Assembly: GCA_937860285.1 (NCBI GenBank)
Contig: CALMBS010000046.1
Coordinates: 1-5,756, forward strand
Length of the DNA: 5,756 nucleotides
Direction: 5' to 3'
DNA from: an uncultured Chloroflexota bacterium
GTDB taxonomy: Bacteria > Chloroflexota > Dehalococcoidia > UBA2247 > RBG-13-53-26
Part shown: one piece after another, positions 1 through 4,624 of the stretch
How the letters are laid out: every line of letters begins with the position of its first letter
How positions within the stretch are numbered: position 1 is the first letter of the stretch
The notes under the pieces: model-generated
What the model saw: the letters and a program-made list of their open reading frames with translations, nothing else
What the model was told of the DNA's origin: nothing
Databases searched by the model: none
Made by a program: the position numbers and the translations under genes

Positions 1-9
1 GCGGGGGGA

Positions 10-39
10 TTGACAGTCTCCGCCCCACGGTCCTATATT
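10..39 (+). promoter_or_regulatory. sigma70-type promoter of the first lipoprotein gene
   Basis: A perfect -35 box TTGACA lies at 10-15 and a -10 box TATATT at 34-39, with an 18-nt spacer. The expected transcription start is near 46, giving a leader of about 53 nt before the ATG at 99. The segment 7-39 resembles 1042-1074 in front of the MaoC gene (25 of 33 positions identical by hand count). That supports it as a real, shared promoter type. Confidence 0.7.
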
Positions 40-98
40 CTACAATCGCCAATCACGGCAAAGGGACAGACAGGCAAAACGACTGCTGAGGAGGGTGA

Positions 99-956
99 AT
101 GAAAGGAAAAGGTGCAAGGCTTCTCTTACGGGCCCTGGGACTCCTGGTTCTGGTCTCCCTGATCCTGGCCATGGTGGGCTGCGGTGACGGGGGCGGCGGT
201 GGAGGCGGTGACAAGGACGCCATCGCCCTCATGAAGAAGCTGCCCAAGGGGACCGACTCGTTCATGTTCGTGGACATCAAGTCCCTGCGGACCGACGATG
301 ACCTCGAGGACCTGTATGACAGCTTCTCGGAAGACTCGGGAGACATGACCTCTATGTTCGGGGCGGACATGGAGGACATCAGTTTCTGGGCCATGGCCGG
401 CGAGATGATGTTCGTCTTGCAGGGCGATTTCGACGAAGATGAGGTCACGGAAGCCCTGGAGCAGACCGGCTACGAGAAGAGCGATTATGAGGGCGTTGAG
501 GTGTGGGCGGCGATGGGATTCGCCGCGGCCCTCGTCGATGACAGCACCCTGGTCTTCGCGTCTGACACCGATGTCAAGGCCTGCGTCGACGTCATCAAGG
601 GCGAGGAAAAGTCGCTTTACGAAGCGTCGGGCGTCAAGGACGACATGGGCAAGCTGCCGGGCGATGCGCTGATAGTTGCCTGGGGCGGCGCCGGAGAGAG
701 CTTCTTCGCCGACGAGACCTACACCGGTCTGGAGGCCACGGCCATCTCCATGTCCAAGAAGAACGCGGACACCGTGCAGGCCACCGCCGTGATGCGGTTC
801 GAGGACTCGGCCTCGGCGAAGGATGCCATGGACGATGTCGAGGCGGACATGAAGGCGGACTCCGAGACCGAGGTCACCAATCTCAAGGTGACCCAGGACG
901 GAGAGTACATCAAGGCCACCGCCGAGATGGACCTGGACGAGAACCTGTTCAGCTGA
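99..956 (+). CDS. acidic lipoprotein, copy 1 of a paralogous pair
   Basis: The function is unknown; this is a predicted membrane-anchored lipoprotein of 285 aa. The basic N-terminus, hydrophobic stretch (about residues 8-26) and lipobox M-V-G-C place the lipidated cysteine at residue 28. A seven-glycine spacer follows soon after, as expected for a tether from the membrane. The mature part is strongly acidic: by hand count about 61 Asp/Glu against 19 Lys/Arg in 258 residues. Landmarks shared with the paralogue at 1598-2449 are MKK[LI]P[KR]GTD from residue 45, a CVD motif with Cys162 (the only Cys besides the lipid Cys), GLEATA at 210 and RFED at 233. The start at 99 is fixed by GAGGAGGG at 88-95, only 4 nt from the ATG when AGGAGG is counted. 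The gene has its own promoter and terminator, so it is probably monocistronic. The 'LP-GTD-F---D' opening faintly recalls DUF3352-like envelope proteins, but that is weak inference. Confidence 0.88.
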   Translation: MKGKGARLLLRALGLLVLVSLILAMVGCGDGGGGGGGDKDAIALMKKLPKGTDSFMFVDIKSLRTDDDLEDLYDSFSEDSGDMTSMFGADMEDISFWAMAGEMMFVLQGDFDEDEVTEALEQTGYEKSDYEGVEVWAAMGFAAALVDDSTLVFASDTDVKACVDVIKGEEKSLYEASGVKDDMGKLPGDALIVAWGGAGESFFADETYTGLEATAISMSKKNADTVQATAVMRFEDSASAKDAMDDVEADMKADSETEVTNLKVTQDGEYIKATAEMDLDENLFS

Positions 957-974
957 TCCGGACAGGGCGCTCCC

Positions 975-1009
975 GAAGGGTGGGCACGGATGCCCACCCT
1001 TCTTCTTTT
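975..1009 (+). terminator. rho-independent terminator after lipoprotein 1
   Basis: A perfect 12-bp stem is formed by 975-986 and 991-1002 (arm GAAGGGTGGGCA) around the tetraloop CGGA. A pyrimidine tract ending in TTTT at 1006-1009 follows. It lies 18 nt after the lipoprotein stop and upstream of the next promoter, so it separates the two transcription units. Confidence 0.9.
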
Positions 1010-1044
1010 CCCTTCCCCTCGCCGGTGCGCACCGCCGGCGCGGA

Positions 1045-1074
1045 TTGACAGCACCCGCACCCCGGCCCTATCCT
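1045..1074 (+). promoter_or_regulatory. promoter of the MaoC-lipoprotein 2 unit
   Basis: A perfect -35 box TTGACA lies at 1045-1050. The -10 box TATCCT is at 1069-1074 with an 18-nt spacer, or CTATCC with 17. The predicted transcription start is near 1081, so the leader is about 27 nt and includes the Shine-Dalgarno site. The 9-mer CCCTATCCT (1066-1074) recurs exactly at 2964-2972 in the promoter of the propeller gene. Confidence 0.7.
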
Positions 1075-1090
1075 GATCCCGTCCTGCGCC

Positions 1091-1096
1091 AGGAGG
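1091..1096 (+). promoter_or_regulatory. ribosome binding site of the MaoC gene
   Basis: AGGAGG lies 11 nt before the ATG at 1108 and 17 nt before the next in-frame ATG at 1114, so it favours 1108. It also argues against a TTG start at 1045, which would lie inside the -35 box and has no SD. Confidence 0.8.
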
Positions 1097-1107
1097 CCGG
1101 TCAAGAC

Positions 1108-1563
1108 ATGGACATGTGGTACTTCGACGACATACCCTTGAACCAGCCCTGGACCACGGAGGAGTACGTGGTGCCCGAGGAGGAGATGGTGGCCTTCGCC
1201 CGGCGGTGGGACCCGCTGCCGATCCACACCGACCGCCAGGCGGCCGAGGCCTCTCCTCACGGAAGCCTGATCGCCCCGGCCTCGTATATCATCTCCCTGG
1301 CCAGCGCCCTGGTGCAGAATGCCGGCCCCCGGATCGCCTACATCGCCGGTCTGGAATGGAAGACGCGGCTCATGGCCCCGGTCCGGGCCGGAGACTGCCT
1401 GGTGGCCACGTGCCAGTGCGCCTACAAGCGGGAGTCCAGCAAGCCGGACCGCGGGGTGGCGCAGTTCCTGACCGTCATGCGCAACCAGAGGGACGAGACC
1501 GTGATAACGTCGGAGATGACCACGCTGGTCGCCAGAAGAGGGGACGCCGCCGCCGGCCGCTAG
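1108..1563 (+). CDS. MaoC-like (R)-hydratase / dehydratase family protein
   Basis: This is a cytoplasmic single hot-dog-fold protein of 151 aa in the MaoC/R-hydratase family. Characterised members add water to, or remove it from, 2-enoyl-CoA or related thioesters. The hydratase signature sits at residues 34-40 as W-D-P-L-P-I-H. The catalytic pair Asp35 and His40 is present and is followed by T-D-x-x-A-A and the G-S-L-I-A-P overhang segment (52-57). The usual Gly before Asp is Trp, and the usual Asn two residues after Asp is Leu. The second half, with the pattern 'G-L-E-W-K-T-R...P-V-R-A-G-D' and ending in a strand with T-L-V-A-R-R, matches the family's C-terminal sheet. Length is normal for a single-domain member. 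The gene is first in a two-gene unit with lipoprotein 2, whose start is 34 bp after its stop. No sequence feature tells the acyl substrate. The family call is firm, the reaction is inferred. Confidence 0.88.
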   Translation: MDMWYFDDIPLNQPWTTEEYVVPEEEMVAFARRWDPLPIHTDRQAAEASPHGSLIAPASYIISLASALVQNAGPRIAYIAGLEWKTRLMAPVRAGDCLVATCQCAYKRESSKPDRGVAQFLTVMRNQRDETVITSEMTTLVARRGDAAAGR

Positions 1564-1586
1564 CCGCCGGCGTGCCCGGTACTGAC

Positions 1587-1593
1587 AAGGAGG
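1587..1593 (+). promoter_or_regulatory. ribosome binding site of lipoprotein 2
   Basis: AAGGAGG ends 4 nt before the ATG at 1598, the same short spacing as in lipoprotein 1. It selects 1598 over the internal GTG/ATG pair at 1622 and 1625. With this start both paralogues have their lipidated cysteine at residue 28. Confidence 0.8.
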
Positions 1594-1597
1594 CCCG

Positions 1598-2449
1598 ATG
1601 CTACGACACCGTTACACCTTCGTGATGCGCATCCTGGCCCTGCTCGTGTTGCTGTCCGTGGCTCTGGCCGCCGCCGGGTGCGGGGGCGATGACGGCAGCG
1701 ACATAGACGAGGCCGTGGCCGCCATGATGAAGAAGATCCCCAGGGGGACAGATGCCTTCGCCTACTTCGATGTCGCTGCGCTGCGCAGTGACAACGACCT
1801 CGCCGCCATGAGCGACGCTCTGATGGGCGACTGGGACGCGGCCTTTGGCGCGCTGAGCATGCCCGTGGATGACATCGATGCGGTGGGCCTGGCCGGCGAG
1901 GAGACCATGGTCTTTGCCGGCAGCTTCGATCTGGACGAGATCCGGGACGTGCTCGACGATGGCGGCATGGACGATGACGAGTACCTGGACGTTGAGATTT
2001 GGGAGGAGGGCGATGTCGGCCTGGCCCTGGTGAGCGAGGACTGCATCATCTTCCAGCTGGATGGCGACATCGAGGACTGTGTCGACGCCATGAAGGGCAA
2101 GAGGCCCTCCGTCTACGACGACGAGGACGTGGCCGGAACCGTGGGCCGGCTGCCCGCCAGCCTGATCGTCCTCTACGGCGTGGAAGGGGGCGGGATCTTC
2201 GATGACCTGGGCCTCGACGACCTGGAAGCGACGGCCGTCTCCATGGACAAGGCCGACGCCGACACCATTTCCATGGCGCTGGTGTTCCGGTTCGAGGATG
2301 AAGACGCAGCCGACGACGCCATCGAGGACATAGAGGACAACATGAAGGAGGACCCGGGGGGCATCGACCCCGACACCGTTGAGATAGAGCAGGACGGACG
2401 CTACGTGGAGGTCACCGCGGAGGCCGCCATGGGCACGTTCCTGTCCTGA
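1598..2449 (+). CDS. acidic lipoprotein, copy 2 of a paralogous pair
   Basis: A predicted membrane-anchored lipoprotein of 283 aa, function unknown. The signal peptide has a hydrophobic core at about residues 12-26 and ends in the lipobox A-A-G-C, with Cys28 as the lipid site (Ala at -3 is less usual than Leu). It is collinear with the lipoprotein at 99-956 along its whole length. Shared blocks are MKK[LI]P[KR]GTD (Met44), LR[TS]D[DN]DL, CVD with Cys161, LEATA (209), RFED (231) and the ending [NT]-[LF]-[FL]-S. It is even more acidic than copy 1: about 71 Asp/Glu and 13 Lys/Arg in 256 mature residues by hand count. It lies 34 bp downstream of the MaoC gene, with its own strong SD but no promoter that I can see in the gap, so it is probably cotranscribed with that gene. 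A GC-rich inverted repeat (1551-1557 with 1566-1572) covers the junction but lacks a T-tract. The paralogy is clear; the role is not. Confidence 0.87.
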   Translation: MLRHRYTFVMRILALLVLLSVALAAAGCGGDDGSDIDEAVAAMMKKIPRGTDAFAYFDVAALRSDNDLAAMSDALMGDWDAAFGALSMPVDDIDAVGLAGEETMVFAGSFDLDEIRDVLDDGGMDDDEYLDVEIWEEGDVGLALVSEDCIIFQLDGDIEDCVDAMKGKRPSVYDDEDVAGTVGRLPASLIVLYGVEGGGIFDDLGLDDLEATAVSMDKADADTISMALVFRFEDEDAADDAIEDIEDNMKEDPGGIDPDTVEIEQDGRYVEVTAEAAMGTFLS

Positions 2450-2466
2450 CCCCGGGGCGATGCCGC

Positions 2467-2490
2467 GAGGCCGGAGCACCGTCCGGCCTC
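2467..2490. terminator. hairpin terminator between convergent genes
   Basis: A perfect 9-bp stem GAGGCCGGA / TCCGGCCTC (2467-2475 and 2482-2490) surrounds a 6-nt loop. It lies 17 nt after the lipoprotein 2 stop and 8 nt beyond the stop of the minus-strand membrane gene, so it could serve both. On the plus strand it is followed by a pyrimidine-rich run without a strong T-tract, and on the minus strand by no T-tract. Termination strength is therefore uncertain. Confidence 0.6.
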
Positions 2491-2498
2491 CGGTCTGC

Positions 2499-2882
2499 CT
2501 ACTTCCTCTCCCGCCGGTGCCGGAGGATGAGCACCGTGGCCCCCAGGAGAGCCGCGGCCATCACCAGCTCCATAGCGCCCGACTTCCACCCCCCGCCCAT
2601 CACCAGGTGGCGTATGCCCAGGGCCGTGATACCCAGGGTCACAGCCACGTGGACCGCCACTGCCAGCCCCCGGCCCAGCACAAAGGCGGCCACCATCAGC
2701 GCCGCGGCGCACGTCACCTCGATGGCGCCCGAGCGCCAGGCCTGGTCGGGTTGAGTGAAGTGGTATGTCCCGGCCATGGTCAAGAGAGCGGCGGCCACCG
2801 TGTCAATGCAGGCCACGACCGGCGGCACGAGGCGCCGTCTTCCGGACCGGGCCTCCTCCATCCCGTCTTCGCGCGGCTCCAT
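2499..2882 (-). CDS. small four-helix membrane protein with internal duplication
   Basis: I do not recognise this 127-aa protein. It has four likely transmembrane helices (about residues 19-40, 52-70, 73-93 and 103-120) and ends in a basic tail R-H-R-R-E-R-K. Residues 38-71 and 89-121 are repeats of each other. W-R-S-G-A-I-E (49-55) matches W-K-S-G-A-M-E (99-105), and A-A-A-L recurs in exact register at 59-62 and 109-112. His41 corresponds to His92. It is therefore a duplicated two-helix unit with paired His, Trp and Glu. I chose the ATG at 2882 because a strong extended -10 promoter lies just upstream. The longer GTG frame from 2906 would start upstream of the -10 box itself and has no separate SD. 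No good SD precedes 2882 either, so initiation on a very short leader is likely. It is convergent with lipoprotein 2 and divergent from the propeller gene. A later start at Met8 is possible. Confidence 0.75.
   Translation of the reverse strand: MEPREDGMEEARSGRRRLVPPVVACIDTVAAALLTMAGTYHFTQPDQAWRSGAIEVTCAAALMVAAFVLGRGLAVAVHVAVTLGITALGIRHLVMGGGWKSGAMELVMAAALLGATVLILRHRRERK
2520..2771 (-). repeat. internal two-helix duplication in the membrane protein
   Basis: Unit 1 covers residues 38-71 (2670-2771) and unit 2 residues 89-121 (2520-2618). Matching positions are G38/G89, H41/H92, W49/W99, S51/S101, G52/G102, A53/A103, E55/E105, A59-L62/A109-L112 and R71/R121. The W, SGA and AAAL matches keep a constant offset of 50 residues. 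This is visible in the protein; the DNA has diverged. Confidence 0.75.
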
Positions 2883-2894
2883 CAGCAGGGCCGC

Positions 2895-2903
2895 ATTATA
2901 CCA
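2895..2903 (-). promoter_or_regulatory. extended -10 promoter of the membrane protein gene
   Basis: Read on the minus strand this is TGgTATAAT: a perfect -10 hexamer (2900 down to 2895) with the TGn extension. No good TTGACA-like -35 is found at standard spacing; TGTACA at 2920-2925 is 19 nt away. The expected transcription start is near 2888, only about 6 nt before the ATG at 2882. Confidence 0.7.
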
Positions 2904-2931
2904 CACTCCTCGCGCCGCATGTACAGGGGAC

Positions 2932-2941
2932 GGCCCGGGCC
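2932..2941. promoter_or_regulatory. 10-bp palindrome between divergent promoters
   Basis: GGCCCGGGCC is a perfect palindrome lying between the minus-strand -10 box (2895-2900) and the plus-strand -35 box (2944-2949). It could be a shared operator, but short G/C palindromes also arise by chance in such GC-rich DNA. Confidence 0.3.
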
Positions 2942-2942
2942 A

Positions 2943-2958
2943 TTTGACTCACGTCAAA
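2943..2958. promoter_or_regulatory. inverted repeat overlapping the -35 of the propeller gene
   Basis: TTTGACtcacGTCAAA has perfect 6-bp arms and a 4-nt centre. The left arm covers the -35 box at 2944-2949. A dimeric regulator bound here would occlude RNA polymerase. It is A/T-richer than its surroundings, which makes a chance match in a high-GC window less likely. No regulator gene is in the window. Confidence 0.4.
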
Positions 2959-2972
2959 CCGCTCCCTATCCT
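2944..2972 (+). promoter_or_regulatory. promoter of the propeller gene (leaderless transcript predicted)
   Basis: A -35 box TTGACT (2944-2949), a 17-nt spacer and a -10 box TATCCT (2967-2972) can be seen. The expected start is 6-8 nt downstream of the -10, at about 2979-2980, which coincides with the ATG at 2979. The 9-mer CCCTATCCT is identical to the one in the MaoC promoter. Confidence 0.65.
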
Positions 2973-2978
2973 ATTGGC

Positions 2979-4508
2979 ATGGTCAAGAGCATGGGACGCC
3001 GGCTTCCGAGGGCCGTCCCCGCACTGCTTCTGCTGGCATTGGTGGTCCTGGCGGCCGCGCCGGCCGCCCTGGCCGCCGGCCCCGGGGGCTGGGTGACCCA
3101 GGACCTCCCTCAGGGGCTGGCAGAGGACTGCTCCGGCCTGGCCGCTGTCTGCGGCAGCTCCGACTCCGAGGTCCTCGTGGCGGCCTCCTGCGGAGCGCTC
3201 CTGCAATGCGACGGTCAGGCCTGGGTCCTGCGAGATCGCGGCCCGCTGGCCGCGGCCGGCCTGGAGGATACCCCTTCTCGCATCTGCGCCATCTGGGGCG
3301 CCTCGGCCGCGGACCTCCTGCTCGCGGGCACCGGGTACAGCGACCAGGATGGCCCGCACGCCGCCGTCTACCGCCTCGGGGAGAGCGGGTGGACGGCCTA
3401 CCCGGTGCTTTACGGCGACACTGCGTGCGTCAACGGGCTGTGGGGCGCCTCGGCCTCCGACAACATCTACGCCGTCGGTGGTGATGAAGACGGCGGCTGC
3501 ATCTCACGCTGGAACGGCGCCGAGTGGGCCCGGTCCCTCTCGTACGAGGACAGCGACACCCTGGGAGAGGTTCAGCTCAACGGCGTGTGGGGCAGCTCCG
3601 CCTCGGATGTCTACGCGGTGGGGGGCGGCATGCTGGATGAAGGCTACGCCGTCGTCCTTCACTTCGACGGCGCCCAGTGGAGCGCCGCCGAGACCGGCCC
3701 CTCGAACAGGCTCAATGCCGTCTGGGGCAGCTCGGCCTCCGACGTATTCGCGGTGGGCGCCGGCGGCACCATCCTGCACTACGACGGCGCCGCCTGGACC
3801 TCACCTGAAAGCGGCACCGCCGCCGATCTCACCGCGGTCTGGGGGAGCTCGGCCTCCAACGTCTTCGCCGCCGGCCACGACGCGGAAGCCGGGACCGCGG
3901 CCATCCTCTACTACGATGGCCTGACCTGGAGCCGCGTCTACGACGTCGCCACGGAAAGCCCGCTGCGCGGCCTCTGGGGCCACCCCGCCTCCGAGGTCTT
4001 GGCCGTGGGGGACGGCGCCACCATCCTGCGCTATGCGGTCCCGGCTTCGACGGGACCCGTACCCGCCCCGGCCCCCCCCCCCGCGCCGCCCGCCGCCACC
4101 GCCACGGCCACCCCGGCCGCCGCGGGGCCGCCGCTAGTCGCAGCCGTCCAGGCGCACCGCGGCCGGCCGGGCGATGACCTGACGGTGACCATCACCGGCG
4201 CCAACCTGGGCAGCGCCACCGCCGTGGACTTCGGCTCGGGCATAACGGTAAATGAGGTCAGCGTCATCAGCGAGACCGAGATAGCGGCCAGCATCGCCAT
4301 CGACAGCGGCGCTGCCGCCGGCCAGAGGACCGTTACGGTCACCACCGCCCGGGGAGCAGCCATCCAGCCCGAAGGCTTCGTGGTCCGGGAGGCCGCCAGC
4401 ACGGAACGCGTCTGGGTGTACCCGGTGGCCGCCGTGGCGGGCGCGCTGGCGGCGCTGGCCACGCTGGCCCTGCTCTGCCTGGGCCTGCGCCGCCGCCCGG
4501 CCCAGTGA
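2979..4508 (+). CDS. exported seven-repeat beta-propeller protein with IPT/TIG domain and C-terminal anchor
   Basis: A predicted cell-surface protein of 509 aa, function unknown. The signal peptide has a basic N-terminus, a hydrophobic core at 12-31 and an A-L-A-A site near 32/33. Seven repeats follow, with the W-G (or C-G) at residues 58, 106, 155, 204, 249, 288 and 333. The consensus is [AG]-[VIL]-W-G-[SA]-S-A-S-[DN]-[VN]-[FYL]-A-[VA]-G, then a strand such as I-L-H-Y-D-G-A-x-W. Seven units of 39-49 residues suit a seven-bladed propeller. Residues 355-385 form a Pro/Ala/Thr linker. Residues 386-469 look like an IPT/TIG immunoglobulin-like domain (V-T-I-T-G-A-N-L-G at 403-411). A membrane helix at about 480-503 ends in R-R-R-P-A-Q. 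Such propellers usually bind ligands or partners; no catalytic motif is evident. The in-frame ORF stays open upstream to 2460, but that part lies antisense to the membrane gene and before the promoter. ATG 2979 sits at the predicted transcription start without an SD. ATG 2991 is the alternative. Confidence 0.82.
   Translation: MVKSMGRRLPRAVPALLLLALVVLAAAPAALAAGPGGWVTQDLPQGLAEDCSGLAAVCGSSDSEVLVAASCGALLQCDGQAWVLRDRGPLAAAGLEDTPSRICAIWGASAADLLLAGTGYSDQDGPHAAVYRLGESGWTAYPVLYGDTACVNGLWGASASDNIYAVGGDEDGGCISRWNGAEWARSLSYEDSDTLGEVQLNGVWGSSASDVYAVGGGMLDEGYAVVLHFDGAQWSAAETGPSNRLNAVWGSSASDVFAVGAGGTILHYDGAAWTSPESGTAADLTAVWGSSASNVFAAGHDAEAGTAAILYYDGLTWSRVYDVATESPLRGLWGHPASEVLAVGDGATILRYAVPASTGPVPAPAPPPAPPAATATATPAAAGPPLVAAVQAHRGRPGDDLTVTITGANLGSATAVDFGSGITVNEVSVISETEIAASIAIDSGAAAGQRTVTVTTARGAAIQPEGFVVREAASTERVWVYPVAAVAGALAALATLALLCLGLRRRPAQ
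3138..4034 (+). repeat. seven tandem W-G-S-S-A-S-D propeller repeats
   Basis: Seven units begin near residues 54, 101, 150, 200, 245, 284 and 329 of the protein. The distances between successive W-G motifs are 48, 49, 49, 45, 39 and 45 residues. Blades 4-6 remain similar at DNA level (for example around 3585, 3719 and 3837), which suggests the most recent duplications. The first repeat is the most diverged, with Cys in place of the motif Trp. Confidence 0.8.
4072..4082 (+). repeat. 11-C homopolymer inside the propeller gene
   Basis: Eleven consecutive C residues encode the Pro-Pro-Pro part of the linker (residues 365-368). A change of one base would shift the frame and remove the IPT-like domain and membrane anchor. 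It may be a slippage site, or a spot where sequencing length is unreliable. As given, the frame is intact on both sides. Confidence 0.8.
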
Positions 4509-4582
4509 GCGGACCATCCCCCGGTCAGATAGCGTCTTGTGACACCGGCACGCCCCTCGGAGACACTTCTGAGACGGCCTCA

Positions 4583-4591
4583 TGCTATAAA
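4583..4591 (+). promoter_or_regulatory. extended -10 promoter of the helical-hairpin gene
   Basis: TGcTATAAA carries the TGn extension plus a 5-of-6 match to TATAAT (4586-4591). No convincing -35 lies at standard spacing. A start near 4597 would give a leader of about 28 nt with the SD inside it. The interval 4509-4624 holds nothing else clear, and no strong terminator follows the propeller gene, so some readthrough is possible. Confidence 0.55.
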
Positions 4592-4609
4592 GGGTCCGGG
4601 TGGGTTGAC

Positions 4610-4616
4610 GGAGGAG
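4610..4616 (+). promoter_or_regulatory. ribosome binding site of the helical-hairpin gene
   Basis: GGAGGAG ends 8 nt before the ATG at 4625, an optimal spacing. It decides for this start over the in-frame GTG at 4505, which overlaps the stop of the propeller gene and would add 40 residues of low-complexity, non-helical sequence. Confidence 0.8.
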
Positions 4617-4624
4617 AAAAGCAC

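Noticed and set aside
1551..1572. GC-rich inverted repeat at the MaoC stop as a terminator
   Set aside because: The 7-bp arms CGCCGGC/GCCGGCG have no T-tract after them, and the next gene follows within 34 bp without its own promoter. It is more likely a chance GC structure or an mRNA stability element.
1601..2479. Long minus-strand open frame antisense to lipoprotein 2 (about 292 codons)
   Set aside because: It is a shadow of a high-GC gene. The plus-strand frame has a lipobox, an SD and a paralogue, while the antisense product is His/Val/Gly-rich with no domain, and no SD or promoter was found for it.
2460..2978. Upstream in-frame extension of the propeller gene
   Set aside because: It runs antisense to the four-helix membrane protein, has no signal peptide, and precedes the promoter at 2944-2972. 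The real N-terminus with its signal peptide begins at 2979.
4537..4544. TTGTGACA as a -35 box for the hairpin gene
   Set aside because: It is about 41 nt upstream of the -10 box at 4586, far beyond the usable spacing.
4505..4624. GTG start overlapping the propeller stop (GTGA), extending the hairpin protein by 40 residues
   Set aside because: The overlap looks like translational coupling, but the extension is low-complexity. A strong SD and an extended -10 box point to the ATG at 4625.
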